A program made the position numbers and the translations under genes. This document shows positions 23,405 through 33,210 of a stretch of DNA of 64,000 nucleotides, one piece after another. The DNA is from Entamoeba invadens IP1. Its lineage: Eukaryota; Evosea; Mastigamoebida; Endamoebidae. The notes below the pieces were generated by a model. That model was not told where the DNA came from. It saw nothing but the letters and a program-made list of their open reading frames with translations, and made no database searches. How positions within the stretch are numbered: position 1 is the first letter of the stretch; each line of letters opens with the position of its first letter. The DNA lies in the NCBI RefSeq assembly GCF_000330505.1, contig NW_004443648.1:982597-1046596 (forward strand). The letters run 5' to 3'.

Positions 23405-23814
23405 TTAATTATTGCTGGTTGAAGACTTCTTTTTAAGTGTGGTAGCGAGAATAATAATCACGATAATGATGGCTATGACTATGATAGCGACAACAACGCC
23501 GAGGATGATCCACAATTTAACGTTTTTCCACCACATTTCTGTTTTGAGCTGGTTAGACTTTTGACGGAACTGGTTAGCGTTCTCGTTCATTTGTTCTGTT
23601 TGCGTTTGGAGCTCTTCGGCTGTTGCAATGTTCTTCGTCATGTCGTTAATATTGTTTTGCATGACTGTCTGTGTTTCGTTGAGGTCGTCGTTGATCTGTT
23701 TAAAGCGTGGGTCGGTTCTGGTGATTAAATCCTTTGTCTGTATTGATGTGTTACGGCTAATAATAATGATAAACAGAGTAAAAGAGTCAAAAAGATGACA
23801 AACGTATTGGACAT
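23405..23814 (-). CDS. VAMP/synaptobrevin-like SNARE with an 11-nt first coding exon and Asn at the zero layer
   Basis: Exons 23814-23804 (only 11 coding bases) and 23756-23405 are joined across a 47-nt intron (GTTTGTC...TTAG) and give 120 aa. The short N-terminus lacks a longin domain. The SNARE helix (about 22-83) is followed directly by WWKNVKLWIILGVVVA. This Trp-Trp-Lys-Asn junction and tail anchor are very close to animal VAMP2-type brevins. Gap-free alignment on the WW pair puts an Asn (in TKNIATAEEL) where R-SNAREs have the zero-layer Arg. It should sit on vesicles with the helix in the cytosol and drive fusion. The family call is firm; how it pairs without the Arg is open. Confidence 0.85.
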
Positions 23815-23914
23815 AACTGTTTTTTAAGTTCTTTTTTAGTGGTTTTTGTGTTGAATAACTTTAAGGAATTAACAAAGAGATAGCAATGAATAATTGAATG
23901 ATTAATATGTGCTC

Positions 23915-24535
23915 TTACTTAATATCTTGCTTGAATGAACTTACCTCACGACGTATTAACTCACGCATTTGTTGTGGAGTATACTCAGGACACACCTTCT
24001 CAAATGTACTCAAATTCTCTTGGATCAATTTGGCAATGGCGTGGATGTTGCACAACACAGAAGGCCCACAATCAATCGAATTGTTTTGGTACGGACATTC
24101 CGCTCGAATACAGTGATATGATTGGCCATAGTATTTCCCTATTTTTTGAGACAATCTATAAGCCTGGCTATGCTCGATTTTATAAGAACTCGCAACGCTG
24201 TCGTAGTAAAACGCGACTTTCATTACTACATTCACATACAACAAAGACCAGTGTGTTCCATTATTCACTGAGTTATTATCAGTCAAGTCGTTAATAGGAA
24301 GTATCAAATGTTCATATTTCTTGGCATCTAAGTCGTCAAGCACTTGACAGTCATCTGAAAATGCCAATAAAATAAATACGTTTGGGTCTAAGAATAACAC
24401 ATTGTGTAAGGAAGAAAACTCTTCCTTAAAGTGCTCGATTTGAAACGATATTAAATTATCATTGAACCACTTTCCATTTAATAAGTCGACATCACACTTA
24501 TATAAAGTCACCCCCCCTATCGCAGCAACACTCAT
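23915..24535 (-). CDS. SENP8/NEDP1-like ubiquitin-like-protein protease (peptidase C48)
   Basis: 206 aa, the size of SENP8-type deneddylases. The catalytic set is complete: His95 in GTHWSLL, Asp112 in YYDS, Gln150 in CPYQ (oxyanion) and Cys156 in SIDCGPSV. The N-terminal LNGKWFNDNLISF matches the substrate-recognition segment that reads LNDxxWLND in SENP8/Ulp1 enzymes. The lack of a long N-terminal extension favours SENP8 (NEDD8 removal) over Ulp1/Ulp2 SUMO proteases. The modifier is still inference. It sits between the SNARE and the second SAC3 gene, all on the minus strand with gaps of about 100 and 58 bases. Confidence 0.88.
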   Translation of the reverse strand: MSVAAIGGVTLYKCDVDLLNGKWFNDNLISFQIEHFKEEFSSLHNVLFLDPNVFILLAFSDDCQVLDDLDAKKYEHLILPINDLTDNNSVNNGTHWSLLYVNVVMKVAFYYDSVASSYKIEHSQAYRLSQKIGKYYGQSYHCIRAECPYQNNSIDCGPSVLCNIHAIAKLIQENLSTFEKVCPEYTPQQMRELIRREVSSFKQDIK

Positions 24536-24593
24536 TACAAATTCAGTTGTAACTGATAAAACTTTTTTTAAAAGTCGAACTCACAAAAAACAA

Positions 24594-25522
24594 TCAATTC
24601 AAGAGCGCAAGAGTTCTTTCGCAATCAAGAGCTATGCCGTCCGTCATCGCAAAGTTGTGCTTAACACAAAACGACAAACACTTTTTGGACGAATGGAAAA
24701 ACAAAATCACCGACAATTTGTCCATTGTAATAGTCCTTCTCATCGCAAAGCAAACCATCTTGACTGCTTGCAGCCGAGCCTTTTCGACAAAGTGTTGGAC
24801 GACTTTATAATACTTCGCTGGGACAGTTTGAGAGAGGTACAGAAACCCAAGAAAATCGCCATTGACATACGCGCTTTTCATTTTGAGTGCATGTTGCACC
24901 TCTTCATTTGTAATCAGTTCTTGACTTAATTTGGATATTATTGATGAGGACGGGATGATGTTTTTCGAGTCGATTTCTGCAAGAAGTAAGGAGACGGTGT
25001 AATACACCATGTCTGTCTTGCCAATACCAAATTCGGACCTTTTGCCCAAGTTGTTTAATACTGAAACGCACTGAATGAATTCGGAAATGTCGCCCTGATC
25101 ATAAGTTTCTTTGTCCAAAATAAATCAAACTAGGGTTACTGTCATAGACAAACATATTTCTTCGCATAGACTGCGTGTGTCTTATACACTAGTATTGAAA
25201 ATTGGTCTTCGATTTGTTGGATAACCATGTCCTGTCGAATCGACTTGAGTTGGTCGCACAAGTAACTGTAGTCTTCGTTCTTCTTGAATTTGTCAAACAC
25301 GTATTTGAGTGAGCTTTTCAACACCGACTCTGGTCTGACCAACTCTGGCAGTGGTTCTCCCTTCAGTCGAAAATATCTTTTTTCAAGTGTTTGCATGGTT
25401 CCCACAAATTTCTCTTGGAGTCGTCTTGGTTTTTTTTCTTCATTTTCTTTCTCTTCGCGCGTCTTCTTGATCTTTTCAATTTTAATTTCTTTTCCTTTGA
25501 CCCTTTCCATTGTACTTATCAA
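24594..25522 (-). CDS. SAC3/GANP-family protein, short paralogue (spliced)
   Basis: Exons 25522-25154 and 25094-24594 give 289 aa. The 59-nt intron starts GTTTGTC and ends ATCAG. I chose this acceptor because it is phase 0 and restores the family spacing between VYKTHAVYAKKY and GDISEFIQC; earlier AGs give stops or a frameshift. After a short basic N-terminus (KEIKIEKIKKTREEKE) the core shows VGTMQTLEKRYFRLKG, LVRPESVLKSSL and CDQLKSIRQDM, then the helical repeats. It is close to the 12140-13939 protein but lacks its long Gln-rich N-terminal region. The expected role is in mRNA export or processing. At this length it is nearly the bare domain. Confidence 0.82.
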
Positions 25523-25689
25523 TATACCAATTCAAGTCCTTTACTATTATTTAAGTACTTTATTTTGAAACAAGTAGGTTTTGTTCATTTCATTGACTCT
25601 TGTCTCTATGTATATATGAATTGAATATAATTATTAAATATAATAAAATACTATCTATTTGTTGTAAATTATAACTCTAAACATAGATA

Positions 25690-26691
25690 TCAATCAAGAC
25701 ACTGTTCGAGGTCGGGAACCATCACTACGTGCTGCGATATACTTCCAAGTCGATACACCTCTTTTTTGGCTTGTGAGACCACACATGCTTCTTCCAAAAA
25801 GTGGGGTTTTGCTCCTTTGGTGAGTCGATATGTGACTCCTCCTATTTTCATTGTTGCGATCCCGCTCTTTCGATATTGAATTGTGCCGATGTATCCGCAC
25901 ATTCCGTTGAGTGGGTTCTGCACGATGTCCTTTGGCTCTTCATGAATTTTGTCCTCTGCTTTTTCTTCCTCTTTTGGAACGCTTTTTTTATCGTCTTTGT
26001 TCTGTTGGTCGATCTTTTGATTGATCTTTTCATCAATTTTCTCTTCCTCCATCTGAGTTGACTTCAAAGGAAGAACCGACGGAATTTGCATCATAACATA
26101 TTCATCGTACAAAAGGCCACTCTCTGTATGTAATGGGAAGTTCAGTATCTTTGGGTTCTCTTCCAACGTTTCGAGTGGCGTGTAGTAAGTTTTTTTAATA
26201 GCTGTGGTATCTTCTTTCTTTGCTTCCTCGACGACCTTATCTTCAGGATTTTTGAGTGGGAGTGAAATAGGGTGGTTAGGGTTACATGGGTCGAAGTCGA
26301 GTTCGGGGTTCAACTGGAGTGTTTTCTTTTCTTTCTTCCCGACTTTATCCAGCACCAAATTCTGTGTTGCTGTTGACGAGCTTTTTCCAGAGAACCCGAG
26401 TCCACCTTCCCCGTGAGTAGCTGGTCGTGGCTTGAATACTCTTTGTGTTTGTGGAATGACTGTTTTCTTTATTTGTTGTTCTCTTTTGACTCTCAGATGA
26501 GTCTTTTCATCTTTTTTTGTCTGAGATTCCTCTGGTTTCGTCGCGTTTGTGTTTGGAGCGAATTGAAGTTTCGTAGTTGGTTGTTGAACACCTCTAATAG
26601 ACGCAAGACGATTAGTATTTTGTGATTGTGACTGTGATTGGGATTGTGTAAGTAATTGACTTAAAGGGATATTGTGGGTACCTTTACTCAT
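25690..26691 (-). CDS. RPC4: DNA-directed RNA polymerase III subunit RPC4
   Basis: 333 aa. The C-terminal about 70 residues match the RPC4/Rpc53 domain: GMCGYIGTIQYRKSG, then KIGGVTYRLTKG, a FLEE turn, and the end LGSISQHVVMVPDLEQCLD. That domain dimerises with RPC5 (Rpc37) and acts in termination and reinitiation of tRNA and 5S genes. The N-terminus is low complexity, with a Ser-Gln repeat (about 18-24), followed by a basic segment and a GEGGLGFSGK motif. The middle is acidic and Lys-rich. This disordered layout is usual for RPC4. It is intronless and starts 129 bases after the RhoGEF stop on the same strand. Confidence 0.82.
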   Translation of the reverse strand: MSKGTHNIPLSQLLTQSQSQSQSQNTNRLASIRGVQQPTTKLQFAPNTNATKPEESQTKKDEKTHLRVKREQQIKKTVIPQTQRVFKPRPATHGEGGLGFSGKSSSTATQNLVLDKVGKKEKKTLQLNPELDFDPCNPNHPISLPLKNPEDKVVEEAKKEDTTAIKKTYYTPLETLEENPKILNFPLHTESGLLYDEYVMMQIPSVLPLKSTQMEEEKIDEKINQKIDQQNKDDKKSVPKEEEKAEDKIHEEPKDIVQNPLNGMCGYIGTIQYRKSGIATMKIGGVTYRLTKGAKPHFLEEACVVSQAKKEVYRLGSISQHVVMVPDLEQCLD

Positions 26692-26819
26692 ATTAAGTTA
26701 TATGCATTTTAAAGTTTGTCTCACTTTTGAGTCTTTGAAATTTATATCGAATTTATTAAGTTTTACTCCAATGGAAGAATACAACGAGGTACAACAAATT
26801 GAATTTAAATACGTTGGCT

Positions 26820-29800
26820 TTACTTCTTCTTTTTCTCTTTCTTATCAAGTTTCTTTCTTTTACTTTTCCCAGGCGATTTAACATCTTTGGCTTCCTTTTC
26901 TTTCGTCTCTTTTTCTTTGGCTTCTTTCATTTCTTCCTCTTTGACCACTCGGTCTATTTTTTCACACAAATCGCTTTGTTCGCTTTTGTCGTCTTTCCCA
27001 GGCTTCTCTTCACTCTTCATTTCACCCTCTTCTTTTTTGTTCACTAAAGTGTCCGCTGACATACGTCGGAGTTTGTCTTTTCTCGACGCGCTATGCTGTG
27101 GACCAGTCGGTTGTCCATATTTTTTCGTCACAAATGTCATTCGATCATTAAGAAGATTCGGAGATGCTCCAGACCCACGGATAGACCCAGTCCGTTCCAA
27201 ATTGTTAAAGACGTTTCCCTTTTCTATCAACATCTTCATACACTTCGGCTCTTTATCCCCAATCACACTCAACATAGAAGTGCCAAGTGCGTTTGGATCT
27301 CTCCCAAAGAGCTTGTGATCCTTCATACATTTGACACACAAGAAACACCCAAAGTCCAAATCTACACATTTAATAACAGCACTCCCACAATCACAACAAT
27401 TCTGGTTATACACACTTCCCTGTAGCCCATGCACTATATCAGCAGAATGAATGCCTATGAACCCATCTCTCTCAAAGATGTTGAGTGGGGAGTTCGGCCA
27501 ATTCTTTAAGCACGCTTGTCTTAAAAAGAAGACCCACAACAGTGTCATCGAGAGATTGTTCACTTCGATTTTCGTCTCGACCCTCTCCGGTTTATATTGT
27601 ACAATTGTGAAGCCATTCTCTCCATTAAATCCAACTGAACAAAACTTCATGAAATAGAGTTCTTGGACGTTCTCATTCTTAAACGCGTCTTCAACAGAGG
27701 TAAAGAGACCGAGAATAGAGTCTTTTAACACTAAATACCCTCCACGAGTCGGCCCATGCATCGTCACCAACTTCATCTTGTTATACACATTCTTGATGGT
27801 GTCCTTTTGGGTACTCAAATCTTCATCTAAATTCGTTTTGCGTTTCATCATGACCATTCGGTCTTCAATGCTGCTCACTTGTTGATCCAATGCAGTCACC
27901 CACTCGATTTTTTCGTCTTCATTCAGACAATACATCTGGACACATCCATAGTCGGAGGTTGAAATAACAAATGCAGGACAGTCGTCTATTTTAGGGGAAT
28001 CTAACACACAATACGTCTCGACACCAATTACAGCGTCGACCACCAAATGCTTTCTCGACTCTAAAACAGTTTCCAGAGTCTCTGGAACGAGCTTTCCTCT
28101 ATGCAGTGTGCCCGTCGCGTTGATCTTTGTGATGATCAAAAAGTCGTTAAATAGGAAGCAATTGACACTTCTCCGTTTAGTCCTCGACTCCATATCGACA
28201 ACACTCAATACTCCAAATTTGATGAAACGGGTAGATGGTTTCGCCGCAGCTGGAGTAACTGGGGGTTGGTATTTCATCTTTGCAAGAATCTGTGGGATGG
28301 TGTTCATGTTTTCCACAGTTCTTTTAAATTCGTTGACAGACATCCCAACTGCAGTGAGTGTTTGTAATGACTCGGAAAGTGTTTTATATTCACTATGTCC
28401 CGGGTGGATTGTCTTCAGTAACTCTTTTAAGAGAAGTTGGTACCTTGGAATACGTTGGACTGGGAGAATGACATATGAATTGAACGATTCCAAGTGATTC
28501 GCAAGTCGCACTTGCATCATCGCCGCCTCAAATTTCTTATCGCGCTTACGTGCCTTTTCCTCGCATTCATTAATTTCATCTGTTCTATTAATATAGTTCG
28601 AATACATCTTTAAAAAGTAAGACAGCTTTGTAAATACAGTTCCAATACCTTCTCCATAGATGTTCGCCTTTTGAATGTCTTCCATCGTCGCAAGAAGACG
28701 TTTATTAAACGTAAGAATAACACCAATATCGTCACTACACGTTTTCATGACTTTATCATTTTGTAAGAGACTCAAAGCAAGTGGAAGATACAAAGTTTGG
28801 AAGTCGTTCAGTCGTTTCACATACACCTTTTCTGTTTCAATAATTTCAGTGAAGACGTGTTTCCTTTGGACTAAAGTCTTGTGGATCTTCTGTCTGAACA
28901 CCACAGAACAACACAATCTTTGAATGGTCGCAACATCTTCCGGATCATACATTTTCTCCGCCCAATTCGGCGTCTTTGCTCGAGGAACATCTTCTTCCTT
29001 TGGACTCTCATCCTTAGGTGTTTCTTTGACTTCTTCGCTTGGTGAAGGACTGATTTGAATTGTAAAAGTTGGAGTTGATTGATTTTGCAACGTTTTCCGG
29101 ACTTTAGAGAGTGGCGTTCGATGAATTGGACGTTCTTCCATTTCTTTATTTAATTGTTCTTCTTGTTTTATTGGGGCAGATTCTACAGAAGATGGTTCTT
29201 TGACTTTTATATCAGCTTCACATTCCTTTGGTGAGTCTGGAAGTGTTGGAGTTTCCGTTTCGGATTTTTGTTCTTTCACTTCGTCCATTTGTTGCGTGTC
29301 TTCTAAGACTATTTTGACGTCAATTTGTATCGGTCTTGGCACTTCAATTTGAACTACTTTTTTCGGAGACTTTATAATCACCACTTCCTCCATCTTTTCT
29401 TCAACCTTCTCGTTTTTATCACCTTTTGTTTTACAAACGTGGTCACGTTCATCTTTATGTTCACTGTCTTTGTTAAAATCACATTGTGGTGACTCCTCGA
29501 TTTTTGGCAGATTCTCTAAGATCGATTGCTGTTTTTTAAGTTCGGGGGCTATGAAATTTTTTATAGTTAATTCTTCCACATTCTCTTCCTTCTTTTCTTC
29601 AACTTTTGGTACCTCCACCTCTTCGACTTTGGGGACTATTTCAATCACTTCTTCAACTTCTTTATCATCTTGTTTATTCGCCAAAATTGGTGGTTGTATC
29701 TCATCAACTGATTTTTGCTCCTCGACTTGTGGTATCTCTTTTTCAACAGGCGCAATTTCTTCTTCCACAATACTACTGACTTCGACTTGTTCATCCTTTT

Positions 29801-30584
29801 GTTCCTCATTTTTTTCTTCGATTTTTTGTTCGTCGAGTTTTTCTTCGTTCATTTCAAGGTGATTTGGCTCTTCATTTTTTTCTTCTTGAATTTGCTCTAT
29901 TTTTAATTCCTGTTTTTCCTCTTCTTTTTTTTCTAAAATTTCAGTCTTAATTTCTGTTGAAGGGTTAGCAGTCTCTTGCTCGTCTTTTGTTTCTTCACTT
30001 TTTGGTTCGACTTTGTCAACTGTTTGTTCAACGACTTGTTGTTCTGTAATAGATGGGTGAGTTGTTTCCAACACCTCTTCATTTTCCTTTTTCAGCTCAG
30101 TCCCCGCTATAATTTTTTCTGAAATTGCCGAGATTTCGTTGTTAATGTCTATTTGTTTCATTCTTGTCTCCATCTTCATCTGATGCTCCCGATTAAACTT
30201 TTGATCGAAGAACGACCCAACACTGACTTTCCCATTCTTTTTCTTCTTTTCAACACGGGTGTCCGTCTTCTTTGCAATAAAAAAGACTAATGAGAGGAAG
30301 TGGGATATGCTTCCCTTCGACAACTCACTTACATCAAATGTTACATCGCGTCCAAAAGATTTCTCGATAAGGCCCAAAAGTATTGTAATGTTTTGTTGAA
30401 TCTGAAATAGAGTCTTTGCCTTCGGAAAATAACGCGGCGCCTTTTTCTTTAAGAGTTGTTCTAAAACTCGAATGAGCCGCGACCCGTCAAACAAGGACTC
30501 GATTTTGTCTATTGGCGGCTCTTTCGGTGTAAGTGTGTTAACCCAAAAGATACAGTCCTCAACCTCTTCTTGGTCGTAACTCAT
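26820..30584 (-). CDS. CH-RhoGEF(DH-PH)-ArfGAP multidomain signalling protein
   Basis: 1254 aa from the ATG at 30584; the open frame 15 codons further lacks an upstream ATG. Order, roughly: CH-like domain (1-115, LFDGSRLIRVLEQLL), long Glu/Lys/Pro-rich linker (130-560), DH domain (595-780, with VFTEIIETEKVYVKRL and ILPVQRIPRYQLLLKELL), PH (800-910), a second PH-like segment (940-1050), and an ArfGAP zinc finger (1065-1175) with CCDCG...CVKC and the HKLFGRD turn. A Lys-rich tail ends the protein. It should activate a Rho/Rac GTPase and stimulate GTP hydrolysis on Arf, linking actin and membrane traffic. In the ArfGAP I do not see the usual Arg finger in its exact context, so GAP activity is less certain than the fold. 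Confidence 0.86.
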   Translation of the reverse strand: MSYDQEEVEDCIFWVNTLTPKEPPIDKIESLFDGSRLIRVLEQLLKKKAPRYFPKAKTLFQIQQNITILLGLIEKSFGRDVTFDVSELSKGSISHFLSLVFFIAKKTDTRVEKKKKNGKVSVGSFFDQKFNREHQMKMETRMKQIDINNEISAISEKIIAGTELKKENEEVLETTHPSITEQQVVEQTVDKVEPKSEETKDEQETANPSTEIKTEILEKKEEEKQELKIEQIQEEKNEEPNHLEMNEEKLDEQKIEEKNEEQKDEQVEVSSIVEEEIAPVEKEIPQVEEQKSVDEIQPPILANKQDDKEVEEVIEIVPKVEEVEVPKVEEKKEENVEELTIKNFIAPELKKQQSILENLPKIEESPQCDFNKDSEHKDERDHVCKTKGDKNEKVEEKMEEVVIIKSPKKVVQIEVPRPIQIDVKIVLEDTQQMDEVKEQKSETETPTLPDSPKECEADIKVKEPSSVESAPIKQEEQLNKEMEERPIHRTPLSKVRKTLQNQSTPTFTIQISPSPSEEVKETPKDESPKEEDVPRAKTPNWAEKMYDPEDVATIQRLCCSVVFRQKIHKTLVQRKHVFTEIIETEKVYVKRLNDFQTLYLPLALSLLQNDKVMKTCSDDIGVILTFNKRLLATMEDIQKANIYGEGIGTVFTKLSYFLKMYSNYINRTDEINECEEKARKRDKKFEAAMMQVRLANHLESFNSYVILPVQRIPRYQLLLKELLKTIHPGHSEYKTLSESLQTLTAVGMSVNEFKRTVENMNTIPQILAKMKYQPPVTPAAAKPSTRFIKFGVLSVVDMESRTKRRSVNCFLFNDFLIITKINATGTLHRGKLVPETLETVLESRKHLVVDAVIGVETYCVLDSPKIDDCPAFVISTSDYGCVQMYCLNEDEKIEWVTALDQQVSSIEDRMVMMKRKTNLDEDLSTQKDTIKNVYNKMKLVTMHGPTRGGYLVLKDSILGLFTSVEDAFKNENVQELYFMKFCSVGFNGENGFTIVQYKPERVETKIEVNNLSMTLLWVFFLRQACLKNWPNSPLNIFERDGFIGIHSADIVHGLQGSVYNQNCCDCGSAVIKCVDLDFGCFLCVKCMKDHKLFGRDPNALGTSMLSVIGDKEPKCMKMLIEKGNVFNNLERTGSIRGSGASPNLLNDRMTFVTKKYGQPTGPQHSASRKDKLRRMSADTLVNKKEEGEMKSEEKPGKDDKSEQSDLCEKIDRVVKEEEMKEAKEKETKEKEAKDVKSPGKSKRKKLDKKEKKKK

Positions 30585-32368
30585 AATAATTAAGAGTTCG
30601 TGCTCCTTTTTTCTTTCTATGTTTTTCAAAAGAAAAAAAGCGAATGAAACTATAGGCTTGTATGATTCTTTCGCAAAGAAACGGGGTTATTTGTTATGTA
30701 TTAAAAAAGATTTTATTTTCAGCTTAGTAAACAGTGTGTTTGCTTTGGCATTTTTTTCCATAAAAAATTGATTTTTATAGTAATTGTTTATATAATTTTA
30801 ATATTGAAATTAGTAAATGATCAAATAATTTTAAATGAGCGGTTGTTAAGGAAAAAAGGAAGTGAAAATAATTTAAATCTATTAAAATATATGAAAAAGA
30901 ACAATATTAATAGATAATATTATTATTTAAATTAATAATAGAATTTTTTGTTTTAAAAAATTGAAAAATTTGTAATTAAAACATAGTAACTTGAAATAAA
31001 GAAAACAAGGCTGAAATTAAGGGAAATCGATACAAATCTCCTTCTTTAATGTTCGTTGAAGTGGCTTTATTATATATTTATAGTAAATTAAACAAAAACA
31101 GTAAAAAATGGCATTCCTTTTTAATAATTAATTTTAGAGTAAAGTCTGTCCATAAACCTTATTTATTATTTTGGTCAATTATTAATGAATAATGTTCCTA
31201 ACTTACGGGAAAAGATAACCACAAAAAATATTATAAATATAACTATTCCAAAACCAAATAACCAATAACACAACCAATAACATAAATAAGGGTTAGACCA
31301 ATCATTTTCAAACATCTAAAAGTGAATAAATACAGTTGATTTGGTAATAATTATGAACAAAATAATGGGAAAATGTTGCAAACAAATTTAGAGGACAGTT
31401 TAGAAGTCTTTACAAAAATCAATGAGTTGATAAACTGATTGTCTAAAACTCCACGGTTCTCTTTCCTTGACGCTCACGACGCATCTTGTTTTTTTTTGAT
31501 TTTCGTTGTTTTATATTGTCAGCAATAGTTGTTCGATTCATTGTTGTATTCGATCTTTTAATGCATGAAAATCAACAATATTTTTATGTCGCGTATTAAA
31601 TAAATCATTTCATTTGTTGATGTAAATAAGCATCGTTTTTTTGTTTTTTGTGTAAATTGTTGACAATCAAATTTATTACAGTCAACATCCGATAAGAGGG
31701 CAATTCGATATAAGGATTTATTCGACAAGAGACCATAAAATAAGAGGGAGGTCTTTTATTGAATATTGAAAAAAAATCAAAAAACAACAACTTTTATTTT
31801 TTGCTATTATTTAATTATTTCCAATCCAAAACCTTAAAATGGTAATAAAAAAACCAAATTGTCATTAAACTAAAAAATTAAAATAATTTATTAATATTAT
31901 TTTAAAAGCAAATGAGTTTTTCATCTAAAACCGAAATAATGTTAATTAATGTGTCGTTGGAGCGTGTTGAATTATGATAAAACAACGCATGTTTATTTTG
32001 AAAACCAAGAGTTGTCAATATTGCTCTTAATATGTTCGTTTTAATGCTGTTTATGTTGTCTGTCAATATTTTGATTCTATAACGGACGTTTTGTGTTTTA
32101 ATAAACACTAGTAAAATAAAGCATTTGTTTTTCATATTATAAATTATAAAAAATTTTATAAAAAATGGCAAAAATAATTTTTGGGTGAAAATATAATTTG
32201 GAATTTTGTTGAGACAAAAAACAAAATGAGGTATTTTTTGTTACTTATTCAAGTTTTTATTATTTGACCTCATATCGAATAAACTGGAACATAAACTGGA
32301 CCATTATCGAATATATATTGTATATATTTTGATAATAAAATAATCAGGTATATTTTCATGTACGCGAT

Positions 32369-32396
32369 TTGCCGACTCATCTCGAGCCGGCCTATC
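32369..32396 (+). repeat. GC-rich 28-mer, copy 1
   Basis: A TTGCC-ACTC...CCGGCCT-TC unit in otherwise AT-only sequence. It matches 35464-35491 in the same orientation at about 22 of 28 positions. Confidence 0.4.
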
Positions 32397-33172
32397 GTTG
32401 GATGTTATTATTCTACATGATTAATACATTTAATGTTTGACAAAAAAAGAAACAACTAGATTTTTTTATTCTGACAATGTTTTACTGACCAAAGGAAAAA
32501 GTCGCGTCACTGTTTTTTAATATTAATGTTTAAAGAGAGTTTTTGAATAATTTCTATCTCTCTTTTGTTGGAGACGCCTTCGAAAATGTGTGTTGTTAAT
32601 TGAGTATCGTTTTGTCATTGTTTTAATATTAATGCAAAATACATACATTATTTTATTCTTACCATAAAAGAAGAATTATTATTTGTCATATTTTTCATAA
32701 ATTTGCATAAACAAATTCTTTACAAGATATGGGCTTGAATTTATACTAATTACTCCATTTAATCATAAACATAATTGTAACGATTAATAGGCATATGATT
32801 ACATTATTGCCATATTTTAATTTATGTTTTAGATTATCAAATTCTTGCTTAAATATCATTTGATTTTTCTATTTTTTATTTTTGAATTTTTTTATCAAAA
32901 ATGACACGATTAACTATTTATATTATGTTGAAACACAAGAACTTTGCATTTTTATATGCAATGTTTTGACTTCTTTTAAGGTAAAATATCACATTCAATG
33001 CACACAACTTGTTTTATTTTTGTTTTTTAACAGAATGCAACAATACATAATTTGAATTGTGTAATGTATTCTACCAATTAAAAACAATCAATACAACGCC
33101 AATGTGTCTCTTTTTTATTGGTATTTAGTCGTTTAATTGTTATTTATTTTAATTAAAAATACAGATAGGCCA

Positions 33173-33210
33173 CTGGACCTTGGTCCGGTAACTAGACCTT
33201 AGTCCGAAAC
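33173..33210 (+). repeat. Two tandem 19-nt units, each with an imperfect palindrome
   Basis: Unit 1 holds GGACCTTGGTCC and unit 2 holds AGACCTTAGTCC. The units match at 14 of 19 positions. The word CCTTGGTCCG resembles CCTTTGGTCCG in the terminal repeats of the element at 40965-43532. Confidence 0.45.
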
